From NCBI GenBank assembly GCA_947683625.1, contig CANTUR010000460.1:1231001-1295000 (forward strand): a DNA stretch of 64,000 nt. The letters are read 5' to 3'. Every line of letters starts with the position of its first letter. The first letter of the stretch is position 1. The stretch comes from Mallotus nudiflorus (taxonomy: Eukaryota; Streptophyta; Magnoliopsida; Malpighiales; Euphorbiaceae). Positions 45,365 through 58,600 of the stretch are shown here, piece after piece. A model generated the notes under the pieces. The model had not been told where the DNA came from and made no database searches. It worked only from the letters and a program-made list of their open reading frames with translations. The position numbers were made by a program, and so were the translations under genes.

Positions 45365-46937
45365 TCCTCAATTCATTATACTGCTTTTTTCAGAAAAGAT
45401 CAAATCTCACACACAAAGTCTACATTTTTACATCTCATGTCTATTCTTTCCTTAAATTTATGAGAAAAATATTTATCAATCTATATTAATCAGAAATTAA
45501 ATTTATAATTTATCCAACCTTCAGCGATCCATCAGTTGTATAAATTGGCCGATACTGTGGCTTTGTATTACTTGGAAACCTGAATCCATAAATTTGACAA
45601 CTTTCAGATATCTCAATTTTGAATTTTACTTTTATAGACATTCATGTTCAACTTTATAATTGTCTTACAAAATTATACTATCTGAACAACAGGTTCAATT
45701 TTATCTGGTGATTTTTACATCATTCTAGCCTATATTAATGGTGCTAACGCGCAATACACACGCATCTCTCAGTGCCTTATTCATTTAGTAATTGATTGAC
45801 CTACTTATTGTCTTAGTTACTCGACCTTCCCACAGTAACTTTCACAACTGTGCAAGAAATTAAATTGATGTAAGCAACATAAAAAATACCCACCAAAAAT
45901 AAGGAGGCGATAATGGAATTACAATCGCATGTATCAAAAAAAGACGCTGCAATGTAGCCTGCTATCATGTTGAGATAGAGGACTATCATTATTGAGAACA
46001 TAAAATCTTCAAGCCTAACTATAGCATTCAGCAGCTGAAAGTGAAGGAAGTAGATCACGATAAGAACACAGTATAAGAAGAAAGAAGAACAAGGCAACGA
46101 AGGTGGAATGAAGGTCAATAAAAGTTCCTTTCACACAGAAATTTTTGCAACTGTGCTGTTTGACTAATCTCTTAAAATTCAAAATAGCATTATTTATGTT
46201 AGTAACAAAACATAATCGCTTACAGGTGGATTGGCTAACTAATAACGATGGTTACCTATTTGATCCCAGCGCAGAGGTATATACTCTCTAGTACTCCTAA
46301 AGGGCAGAAGCACTCTTGATTGAATTCCTAAATAACACTCTCTATAATGCACCAGGCAAGTTCCAGTTATGCAAGCCATGCCCTGGTGTGTTGATGTAAG
46401 TCAAAAACTACAAGATTTGTCCACTTTTTTGACTTCTAACTAATTCAGACAACATTTCATAACTAAAGTTGTTCTAAATTCTGAAGGCCACAGCTATTTT
46501 ATCACACTAATAAATCTAGCATGCAGAAATCCATATTAATAACTATAGCAGGAAGAAGTCAAGTTAGTTTGAGCATCAACACATACAAAATTTTCAAGAT
46601 TATAAGTGGAATGCTGGAAATGCTGTCATTAACTGAAACCTCATCTCACTGACAAGAAAACAGCATATGCACCTACATGGAAGTCTCTCACAATGATCAA
46701 GTTCTATGGATAGATGCAATCACAAAGTTAACATGAACCTTTTGGGAATACAACATAAGAAGAGGGAACCAAGAAATTTATTCTGTCAATAACTCCTTCA
46801 CCTTGCAGGTCCACTGTGTCTCATTAGTTACCACTAAATGTTAAGCAACCCCATTTGCAATGTAAAATTCAGATACAAAAAGTATATGTACAGGGAATAA
46901 TTTGATATTCTCACCAGAATGTTTTATGTCCTTAGCT
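45365..46937. other. Intergenic region downstream of the DUF948 gene
   Basis: It probably includes the 3' UTR of the DUF948 gene next to 46938. The minus-strand frame at 45813-46118 (101 codons, strongly hydrophobic) has no recognised homology and is doubtful as a gene. No repeat structure recognised. Confidence 0.4.
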
Positions 46938-48284
46938 CTACTTCTTAGCATGCTTTCTGAAATAGTTAAAGGCTATGCGGGAATACTGAGTGAGTGTAAA
47001 AAACATTTGCAACATTGCACGACCTTTTACAATGCCTTCTTTTATTCCCCGAGCAGTCCTAGCTATTACTGGTCCTGTCTCCGTTCTCTGACTGGGTAAC
47101 CTCTGCAATGCAGCTAAGCAAGTAAAGATGAAGTAAAATTCAATGCAATGAATCCATATAATATACGACACTAAAGTGGTGAAGGGCTAATATATAGATA
47201 ACCTGGTGGTGGTGAAGTCATGTTTGTCAAACCACGAAGCCTCTCCTCAGCTATGCGAACAGCTCTAGTGGAGTTTTTAACACCTTGAGTAATCTCTTGT
47301 CTACACGAATCGATCACACAAATGAAAAGAACTTGTCAATTGATTAGAGATTATTTTGAATAATAAATCATTTGCAAGCAAGAATTCTCAAATTCTTGCA
47401 ATTATTGAGGAATCACAACATTTTAGGCATCATTTAATTTTTTTTCCCCCGAGATAATGCCACTTAAATTGAAAGAATTGAACTGTAGCAACTATAAGCT
47501 TTCCAAACACGGGAACTGAATTGAACGAAATGGTGCCATTTCTAAACTATCCAAACAGGGTGTGATTAAAGAATCAAAGGTTAAAACGGAGTGCATAATT
47601 GTCGCTATAGGCGAGGCAAAAAAAATACTAACCCAAGATCACTAAGCTCCATAGTAAGGTCACTAATCTCCATACCAGATAAGCGAATGGCAGCCATTGT
47701 ATCAGGAAGTTCTTCCCTAGTAGCATCCATCAGCTTTTCAAGCGATTCAGCTGCTTTCTTGAAAGCCTGTTAATTAAGAACAAAGAAAAAGATTTCACTA
47801 AAACCCAAAAGTGCAACCTAATTAATAACCTAAGTCAAGAGGCACACAAGCAGAGTTGGAATTGCAGAGAGAAAAAGCCAACTCGCAGAAACTGCTGCCT
47901 GACAAAACAAGAAACAAGAAAATGCTAATTCATATAAAGTTATAAAAGATTTTTTATTTTTGTGAGATGAAAAGAAAAGTAAAGAGAATTTACAGTGCAA
48001 GCAATGACGTTGAGAACAAGGATGTGGCGTTGGGTCAGGTTCCAGTGAGAGAGGTGAAGCGGTGAAGACCCGACGGTGGCAATGTATTCCGGTGAAATCG
48101 ATGGTTCTGATTCATCTAGCGATGGTGGCGGATGATCATGGAGTGAATGTATAGTAAGAGAGGAGTGGCGCTTGATTGGAAGACGGAGATGGTAAGAAAA
48201 GGAGGAGCGACGGGATGGATATTTGAAAGAGGAAAACTGGGAGGAATTGGGAATTGAAAGCTGAAGTTTTAGAACATTCGCCAT
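46938..48284 (-). CDS. DUF948-domain chloroplast membrane protein, 5 exons, 249 residues
   Basis: Exons on the minus strand: 47994-48284, 47848-47898, 47633-47766, 47203-47300 and 46938-47113, all with GT-AG borders and continuous phase; coding length 750 bp including the stop. The N-terminal ~60 residues are Ser/Arg-rich with few acids, like a plastid transit peptide. A hydrophobic segment (about residues 90-115: ILVLNVIACTAAVSASWLFL) is a likely membrane span. The C-terminal half (KAAESLEKLMDATREELPDT, MAAIRLSGMEISDLTMELSD, LGQEITQGV) matches DUF948, a helical domain of unknown function in plant plastid proteins. The Met at 48284 is preferred over the in-frame Met at 48350 because it starts the transit-like sequence. 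It appears intact; RKP lies 1.4 kb upstream on the same strand. Confidence 0.9.
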
Positions 48285-49690
48285 TTTAACCTCGAATTTT
48301 CCGACCACCACCAGCAGCAGCTTCCTCCGCTGCTCAAAATGTAACAACAATCGAAAGTTAAGCTTTCATCAAACAGGACTGCTGGGTCCTTTATTTAATT
48401 TCATGTTGCCCCTTGGCAGTTTTTATTTATTTATCTATTTAATTAATTAATTTAGGAGGATTAGTGCTTAAAATTTAGGACATTTTTGTTAAACAAATTT
48501 GAATTTATAAATTTTAATATTATAAATACTTTTTTAATATTATAAAATTTAAAAGTATTTATCACTTAATTATTTAATTTTTATTATTGATTTATTTTTA
48601 AAATAATTTTTTTGAGACAAATTAAATAATAACTCTTTAAAAAAAACTCAGAAAAAAATCAGAATCTCTAAAAAAATTGTTACTTTGATTTTTACAAGAT
48701 AAATTATATTTTATTAATAACTACAATTAAATAATAAAATATAATTTTTATCTAATGATAATTAAAATAAAATAAAAGTAACTATAAATTAAAATTACTA
48801 TAAAATTTCCCTATTTATTATATACTCACTTATAATTAGAACACAATGAATTTTAACTAAGTTTTATTAAAATTAATAAATTTTCTTAGGTATTTAAGTA
48901 TAAATTTAATTAAAATTCATTGAAGTCTAATTTGAATAAATTTCTAGCTTGAAAGATGTAAAAGATTTTAATTAAATCTTAAATGACACAAACATAAATC
49001 TTGAATAACAAACACATAAATTTTTATTTTTTCTTTTTCCGAGTAATTTTCAAAGTGAAGAATGAAGATAATTTTCTTTTTTTTTTTAAGAGTTTATTAT
49101 TTTCAAATAAATGTACACACAATTTCCACCTTTCACTTACACATTAAAATACAATAAAAATACAAAAGTTAGTTAATGATGCCGTTGAGATTGTGGACTC
49201 ATTCTTATGAACCAAAAAGCCTGTCTTCATTGTTCAATTTCATGTCCATTATATTGACTAGGAAATGCACAGGAACTTCAGCTTTGCTATTTATAATAAT
49301 ATAATACATGAGAAAGAGAAGAAAAGACCAAAACATGTTGCTCATTGCCATTTACATCTCATATTTACAGAATAATGCCCTCAAATTTTTACCCTACAAA
49401 ATTCTTAATCATCTACCCATGAGAATTGTGATTTTCCCAATTCCCATCTGTTCTGGCCTTCGCCTTCACCTCCACCTCCGAAAACCCAACCCTAAACAAC
49501 GAGATACATAATACTCATGTTTAATATTGCAGTATCCTTCATTAGCTCATACCTATTCCTTTTCCTTTTAAAGTTTCCGCGCCACGAGAACTGGTTGGCA
49601 AGTATCACCAGCTCAACAGTTTAGAGAACCCAGAAAAAACACTTAAGTTAAGAGAAACTCCAGGCAACCAGGATTAGAAGAAAACAGTTC
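48285..49690. other. Intergenic region between RKP and the DUF948 gene
   Basis: Promoter side of the DUF948 gene (nearest 48285) and the 3' UTR of RKP (nearest 49690). Very AT-rich around 48430-49110. No other gene or transposon recognised; the small plus-strand frame at 49308-49511 has no domain. Confidence 0.45.
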
Positions 49691-52600
49691 TTATTTAATT
49701 TTTTCACCAATCTTTATAACCTCCGAGACTGTTGCATTGCAAAAGAAACATCTATGGCAGTTTAAAAGATGTCTTGATATGCAGCCATAGCACGACCTAT
49801 GGGAACAAGGAGCAAACTGTGCATCTGCTTCACAAGTGTAACAAATGCAGCAGATGCTATCATCCATATCTGTTTCTCCTCCAGATCTCATCCTTTCAAT
49901 TTGTTGCACCTCAATTCTGTTGAGAAGAAGGCTCAAGAAATTTTCCAGCTGCAACAGTTTCCCAACATAACCTTCCCCTCTGAAAGAGCCGGCCTGGTAA
50001 ATTTTAGTAACACAGGACAAATAGACAGGTTACAACCATAAACAAGCAAAACCCCAAGATTATGGTAATTGGTAACTCATTTGTAAAAAGTTATAAACAT
50101 AAATAAACCATGCTTGCACCTCATAAACACCCACAAATAGATGAAAGAATTCCAGGAATTGAAAGATTAACTTATTTTAGCATCTTTTCCCCCTCAAGTG
50201 ATCTTCCTAACATAGTCTAGTGGCAAAGACTCGCTTCAAGAGGTCATGGGTTTATTCCATGCCTCCAAGCCCCTCTCCAGATCAAAAAGAAGAAAATGAT
50301 CATCCTACATATACCAAAGAGCTACCTGATTTAAATTTGCTGATCAAGGATGTCAAAATCCCACTAGGCTGTGTTGAAGATGTATCAGTAATTAAAGGGC
50401 CAACAGGAGTGAAATGAAGATACTGAGAAAAAGCATGCAGACATAAAAGCATTACATCAAATCTGTAATCCCAGCATTGTTCAATTCTCATCCACCAAGA
50501 TCATCCATGCACTATCATCCAATGCATATACATTCTTTCTCTCCTTTCAACAGCAAGATGAGATACCATTCACACTAGTGCCAAAAAAGGAAAAAGCATA
50601 GCCTCCTGAAACCAAGTGCTATGAATTAAGAGCAAACAAAAGCTCTTGATTTATACCTGGGATTGTTTTCCATATCAAATAATCATCTATCCCTCACCCT
50701 AAGTCAATCAAATAGATAATCACTCGCCTAAGTTTTTATTCACCTCTGAAAGGCTACTGCTGTTTTTCATCTGCCTCCTAAAGGACACAATCCATTTTAC
50801 AGAGAAACATCTACAGTCCAAGACCAAAATCCCATTCACTTTCCAACAGATCAGGTAAAATGTAAAAAATTCCTTAGTATTGTCCAAAACACATCTATCA
50901 GGAAGAAGAATGTTATCCTGTCTTCATCAAATTACTGAGTCAAAATTAATCATATCATTTACATGATATTTGCCATAATGCATCTTGTAACACTTTTTAC
51001 TCTTATGCCAAAGAATCTCAAATACAAGAATCATATTACTTTTGTTTCTAGATAAGTATAAAAGATTGATAAAGAGAAACCATTAGTGTCTCCTAAGCAA
51101 AAGAAGCTTGAAATGAGACAGACTCCACTTCAAGCCTTTTACCAATCATGCAAAAATCTTCTGATTTTTAATTCCACAGCACAAAGTCAAAACATAGAAG
51201 TAAATTATGTACCGTATAGAAACTAACCTTTATGCATGAGCATGGAAGTGGATAGAGGTTAAAGCCAAGAAAACTAACCCAATTGTACTCTAAGAGATAC
51301 TGGAATCCACAGTGCATGGTATCAGGACAATCCATGCTTGCAAAAACACCCACCACATCATTCTGCTCTCCATGTTCCGTTTCTGCACTTGCATCCAATA
51401 AATTCAAAATGACCCCCACAAGAGGAGCCAATATCATACCACGATTTACTTTTTCTAATGATTGACCATGTCGTCTAAGTGACCTGTAAAGTCAGCGTCA
51501 TAAAATTAAGGAGTTTAGAAGTTGAAATATATGAGATCTACAAGTGTTATTAACAGTTCACCTTCATAATATAGTAAAACCTCTATAAATTAATAATATT
51601 GGGACTAACAAAAGTTATTAATTAAGCAAATATTAATTGATCAAAAGATTATCAATTTATAGAAAATAACTACATTACATTTACAAAATAATTTTTTCAC
51701 TAAGTTTATATATTTTTTAACTAAATCAAGTTTATGAATATTTATTGTTTTCCAATTATTTGTATATTATTTAATATATTAATATATTGTTTCACTTTAT
51801 ACACATTCAACCACATAAGAAATCTATTTAAACAATTTATAATACAATATATCAATTTCAACGAAAAAATAAACAGCACTTAACTTATATTTGAAAAAAT
51901 ACAATAATCATATATTAATTATAATATATTAGAAAATTATTAATTTATATATAAGATGGGAATTAAAAAACTGTTGTCTAATGTATTATCTCAGAAATTT
52001 AATGAATTATTAATGTAATATGTTGGTCCCAAGTAAATATAATTTAAATGAGATAATTAATTAATCAAGTACCATTTTATCAGGGTCTTACTATATGCAC
52101 ACACAACATGAAGAAGAGTATGACATTTCCCCAACAAGACTGCTGAAAATGCTATGTTCCCGCAAAACAAACATCTCCGAAATAAACACTCCTTGAAATG
52201 AAAAATAAATGATAATGAACTTGTAAATATTGGACTACCAGAAATACCAATTTCCTTTAATGAAAGTTTTTGGGAAAAAAAAAATCTTGAATGCAACTTC
52301 CACATAGGACGTCAAATATAAAAGTTGCATTTATAATTGATGTTCCTATATAGCTAAACAGATTTATGGAAAAAAATTGAAGGGGGCACAAGAAAAACAG
52401 AAACTTGAGTTCAATTAACTGGCACAGAAACTCACAAGTCAAAAAATTCAGCATCTGCAGCTGAAGTTATGTGGCTCAGAATGAAAACAATTAATTCAGT
52501 TAACCTCCGGAGGTTTGTATCAGTTCCTGATAGAAATGCTTGAGGAATCTCATGAGTACAAAACTCCAAAAGCCTTGCAAGGTTGCATGAAAGATCAAAT

Positions 52601-55600
52601 ATGACACAGCATTTTCTTTGCTGAAATTCCAATACCTATAAAATACAGTCAATAGAAATTAAATTAAGATTATAAAAGGGAGCAAGAAGAAGACCCAGAA
52701 AAGGTTCCACCCACTAAAACAGTTAATTGTGATTGCCATCAATGCCAAATCAACCACATTCAAGCAATTTTCAGACAGACCAGAAAACCATAAAAAATGT
52801 TTAGTAGTAATTCCATGCATTAATACATGCTGACATATATATATGGCTTAAAACAGAGAAGGTTTATATTACAATTTTACACTGGTTTTTATATCAAAAA
52901 ACTTCTACCCAGAAAATACAACACCAATTTAGAGATTAATGGCACATTTTTTCCCCTACTCTTAACCTATTTTTATCATTAGAGTCTTTTCTTTTTCCAG
53001 AAGTTTTATGATCTCGTAAATCTGAATCAATTAATTAGTAGAACTATCCACAATTACATATACAAAAATAAGATGGAGTTGACAAGAGTGAACTGAATCC
53101 AGGATCATGGGAAAACTATTGGTATCCTAAATATCAAGAATTTTGCAGTAAGGAGTATGCTTTAATAACTAAGTCTAAGCTGGTCTCACCAATGACAAAT
53201 TAACTTAATCTCTACAAAACAATTTCCAGCTATTATCATATATCTTTTCAATCATCCACCTCTTGCATCTCAGTTGTTTCTACTAACCATCAATTCATTG
53301 ATCTCTATGTTATTTGTCTTTTGTATGAAATTGAAAGACCTACCATTAGATTACATATCGAGCAAAAGCAATGATGCGAGGTAAATATTACCTTCCTATA
53401 CTAGGTAAGGAAATACCTTTCTAATCATGTCCATCTCATATATTTATGAACGATTCAAGTAAAAAAGAATGCAGCCTTTACCCAGATTATCACATAAAAG
53501 ACCAATGGTTAATTAAAAAATTTTCCCACAACAAAAGAATTTGATTTGATTATTTGATTAGCAAAAGTCTACGTTCAAGAAGGACCGCCATCATTTGTAC
53601 CTGATATTTTTCTTGCATTTCACGAATAGAAACAGAGAACTCGGTCATTGTCCAACTAAGAGTGTTAAACAGGCGGTTTAGAAAGGCTGACAACAATTCT
53701 TCATCATTTATGCAAGCTTCCCGCAACAAGTTCTGCATAAATTATGGGTCTAGCATGTTAAAAGTACGACCCTAAGATATCCAAAGAACTGAGTGACAAA
53801 TCAATGAAAGCATTATCATTTCACCTGAAAAATGACAGATGATGATGATGATTCTCCATGCTTTGAAGAACCAAAACAAGAACACTTGCACAAGCGCAAA
53901 AGAATGTTGGTCACTGGAATCCAAGATCTGTTATCAAATGCTGACAGTAATGCTTTTGGCATTCTCTGTAAGGCTGCTTCATTGCTCTCAAATGCAGCCA
54001 GATATTCCTTGTACTGTACCAGGACTGAAATAGATTGGAGAAGAAGATCCTTGAGATCTGCACTTAATATCCTTGGATCGTTGAAGTGGGAAACTACAAA
54101 TGTGACCTAATAAACAAGTAAAACATTAAATGATTTACACACATTGGAAAAATGGATTAGTGCATCCATATTCTCATCAAAATGTAATTTCATAGTACTG
54201 AATATCACTGAATCATCTATATGTCAGAAAAGAAATAGAGTAAGGTATTTGCCTGTTTTCTAGTGACAAATATCAAACTGGAAAAATAATTTGAAGATAA
54301 GATATAAAAAAAAAAACAGCAGCAGTTATTAGGTTGGTGCCAACATGAAAATAGAATAAAAGTGCATTAGTAGCAGGTCCAACATCACTCTATAAAGGAG
54401 AATCAAGAGGCATAGCATTTCTAGAGAACAGATTCATTCAATGTGGCCCATGGTATAAGGGAAACAGTTCAACAATCAAAAAAAAAAAAAAAAATCTGCA
54501 CTGAAATCTGATCGTTTTGGATTGCTGTTCCAGGAAGAGAGCTCACATATCCAAATTAACTTATTTCAGACATTTCACTTTATTTTGCCCTTTTGTTCCT
54601 TCAATGCAATTGTTGGAGAATAAAGCATTAAATAAAAACAAAATCACTTTTAAATAAGCTGCCCAAGGCATTTTGACTGCCAAAAAAAAAAGAGCATGCA
54701 GCAGGATACTCACATTTCTGCAAACTTACTTGTACTGGAACAAACAATAAAACAAATGAATGGAAAAAAAAATAATGAAAAGAATAATTTCAGGCAGGCC
54801 AAACTTACAAATGAGGCGAGTCCTTGCTTAATAAATATTGTAGAAGGAACAAACGGAGGATCACTCTTTCGCAACACATGGAAACAGTCAACCTATGACA
54901 GCATTAAAACTGACTTCAATAAAAACTAGAACAATAATTTACAGTTAAATGGGAGTACAAATGTCACTTGAAGCAGTCCACCAGTAGAGCACTTGAATCT
55001 TAATCATGAATATAGCAAGCATATAAGTATCAAAAATGCACCAATTACGCATAAAACAACTAGAGATAGAGGGGAAGTCTTCACTCCTATTTAAAAGAAA
55101 TTAGCACCTCTATACGAGCAACAAATCTTCCAACACAAAAAAGAGAGAATAATAGACAAAGAATATAAATTGACAACCCACAAATAGTCAGTACAGATAT
55201 TCTAAAGGCAACAGCGAAAATAAAGTGAAAGAGATTTCATGCTAGAATCGAACACAATCAAGCAACTTCAGTATAAATAAATAAATTTCATGATATCCAA
55301 CAGTCAAAAACAGTTAAAAAAAATAGTAGCACCCTAACAGACTGTAGAAAGTAACTCAAGCAACAGATGTAAAATTATTAGCAGCAAAACTATAATGACA
55401 CTAAAGATATGTCTATGCCTGCGTGTGAGTAAACACACAAATAAAATACACACTCAAATTTGAGACTAAAACATTAGCAACTTATGTCTATCAATAATAC
55501 AAGTCATTTAAGATAGTCCTGTGTTGTTATATCAATAAATACACTGCCACAGTGTTCAAGAAGCAGTAATTTACCAGAGTTTCAAGATAAAATTCGGGGA

Positions 55601-58600
55601 TATAAACGAATAGAGAGTCCACTTTGCTAAGAACAAGAAGCAGTTGAACTATCCACATGCATGTTGCATACATTCCCCTTTGCTTCCAACGAGAAAATAG
55701 CGAGATTCGATACCTGTAACACATAAAACAAAGACCAGTAAAATGTAAGGAACGGACCAACTAAACTCTTGTTTGCAATGCAAACAGCTAACATGTAATC
55801 CCTTCTAAATATATGTCCATTGAGTATCAATAAATCAATAAGACAGAAATTTTATAGCAGTAATAAAAAAAAAATTGCAAACAACAAAAAAGTAATAGCA
55901 GCAATAAAATATGGGGATGATAGACATAATAGTAAAATTTCAGAATCACACAGATATCAAAATTAAAATTCATAGAAAACAGAACATCAAGAAGTGCATA
56001 TAAATTCCCAGAAATCAAATCTAGAAAATATGCCTGACAGTCGAAGATAGTAAAATATCTTGATGATACATGAAAATCAAAAAACTGATTTCTTGCCTTA
56101 GAAGAAGAGAGAAAAAGGCATCAAGACGTAAACACAATTAATAGTTAGTCTCATGTAAACATTGTGACCAACAAATCAAAGAGAATAGAACTCCAAAAGC
56201 TATCATTCACAATCACCATACCATGCACAATGTCGGACACAGTCCATTACTTCTTCACGATAATCATTACGAACTTCCTTCAAACGCCGTAATTGTTCAC
56301 TACAACCTCTTTCTCTTATTTGCTTATCAGTTTCTTCCAGAAGCGATATTGATTGTGACTGATGAGACATGTAGTATGATGCCTACAATCAAACAGTAGT
56401 TTTAGAATCTTACAGCATTTATTAAGAAAATTAATATAGAGAGAGATACTGTGACACTAACTCTAAGTTTGGAAGTTGTAGTCAGATAGATAACCCATGG
56501 GATAAAAAAAGATAAGAAATGAGAGGTCAAAGCATTTCTTAGGTTTGGAATTTTTTAGGAATGAGAAAGGGTTATAAGTATTAAGGGCTGAAAAATTATA
56601 TTTCAAGAGGATTAAAACAAAAGAAAAACATGATCTTTCATTAAATTTTCTATTCTATTACAAATTTCCTAGGTCTAGAATTTTTTGAGAATAGGAAAGG
56701 GTTATAAGTACTGAGGACAGAAAAATCATAATAAAAGGACCATAAAAAAAATCATTAAATTTCTATTCTATTATGAACTTCTAAACTTTATCAATTAAAT
56801 ACATTCAAATTTGCTTCAATTCTATCATTTGACTAGCAGATTGCAGCTTGAACCAATTGTGAGGGATGCATCTCCATTTTCAGGTGATGTCAAGCTGTAA
56901 TACTAGTATTAAATGAACAAATGTGAGAAAAGCTTTTTTCTGGAACCAAAAACGGACTTATTAACAGCTGAGCCAACAACATGAGGTTAAAAAGACAGAG
57001 AAAGCTAAGGGCACAATGTTCAGATGTTAGTGGCAACATCAGAGGGCATAAATCATCATTGTATTCCATGAGCTTATGAGCTTTCTTTCTTTTAAGACCA
57101 GTATCATGACAGAGTTGGGTGGAGGAATGAAATTGATCCACTCTAGCCTGTTTCATGATAGAATTAAAATATTTGAAATTTTAAAATTTCTGATAGAATT
57201 GAATTTTGGTGAAAGTTCATGATTTTTTTCATCATTAAGCCTATTTAGAAAAATATAAAAAAAATAAATATCAAATGTTAAGGGAGGAATAATTTGTAAT
57301 TACTTTTTTTTTTGTCAGGAATGGGAAGCAATCTGGAGTACAAACGAAAAAGTAGTCCCTCCTTATGCTTTCTTTTCCCACATCCATAAACTTCCAAACA
57401 AAAGATAACTAATATCCTTTAGCATTTTCCTTTCCTATGCCTCCTCTAAACATGGTGCAAACTATCAAACTAATCAGAAAAAAGGCATTTCACATCAAAT
57501 TTCCTGAGAGGAAGTGAAACTAATACAAAATAACTCAAAGAAGAACCTTACTCTGAAACTAGTAGTGTTTGCCTATACAAATCATTTTCCTTCACATTAT
57601 GATATCTAACAGCCCATAAAGAGCATGGCATTTAGAAAACCAAATTTCTTTTTACCCTTTTGATAAAACATACCTAAGATCTACCTTAACCTATATGCAT
57701 TGTAGTTAAGGTAGATGACTATGATAGATAATTGTGCTAAAACAAGTACAATAAAAATACAAAGTAAATGGTGTGATCTCAATGGATTAATGCATGATCA
57801 TTAGCAATGCAGTACCCAAGCAGATACTAAGTAAATAAGCTAAAAATAAATAGCAAAAAAACTTATGTTTTGTTTTAAGATAGAAACTGTTACTTTCATT
57901 TCAGAGATATCAACTCAAAATTTCTCTTACCTGTTTAAAATTTGGTGCAACACCTATGTGATATAGTAACAGCAAGGTATCTAGAAGTTCTTCTTCTCCA
58001 AGTGTAGCTGAAGTCATATTACTCTCCCTGGGCACAATCCTTATATTCCTCATTGGGTGATAACTGAAATCTGATTGTGACTGATCACTAGTACTGGGCT
58101 TGTCAGCAATCTCATCATTCAGACTTCCTGCACTGCATTCTGCAGCAACATGAGCTGACCTCTCTGGAATAGGGTTACAATGCGCACGAGAACCTTTGGA
58201 TGTATATCTAGTTTGATGCTTTGGAATTTTTGAGAGCTCAACATCATAACTTGAGCAACAACAGGGCTTTTGTGTAGTTCTGTGTGTTATTCTGATTTCT
58301 TCATCATCCATACAGCCTTCTTCCCACCGGATCACTTCTACTTCCTGATTATATACAGAACGAGATTTTGATAGATGACTGAATGATCCTCCGAGCCTAG
58401 AAATGTCAGTTCGATAAGAATCAGTTTTTAGGAACAAATCTACAGGGAAACTCTGTTCACCCCCTCTGTGAAGAAATCCAACATCATAAGTATTCGTCCC
58501 GCAGCTCTTCAACCAGCCACAAATGTCCCTCATAGCAAATCCTTCAGATAAAAAATGAAGTATGACTGTGTACATAGAAACAAGAACAGAGTTGCTTGAG

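Noticed and set aside
45813..46118. 101-codon hydrophobic minus-strand open frame
   Set aside because: Hydrophobic text is common in AT-rich DNA; no family recognised and no supporting context. A transmembrane peptide cannot be excluded.
50220..50417. 65-codon frame in the last RKP intron
   Set aside because: Lies within a 1.3-kb intron on the opposite strand with no homology I can see.
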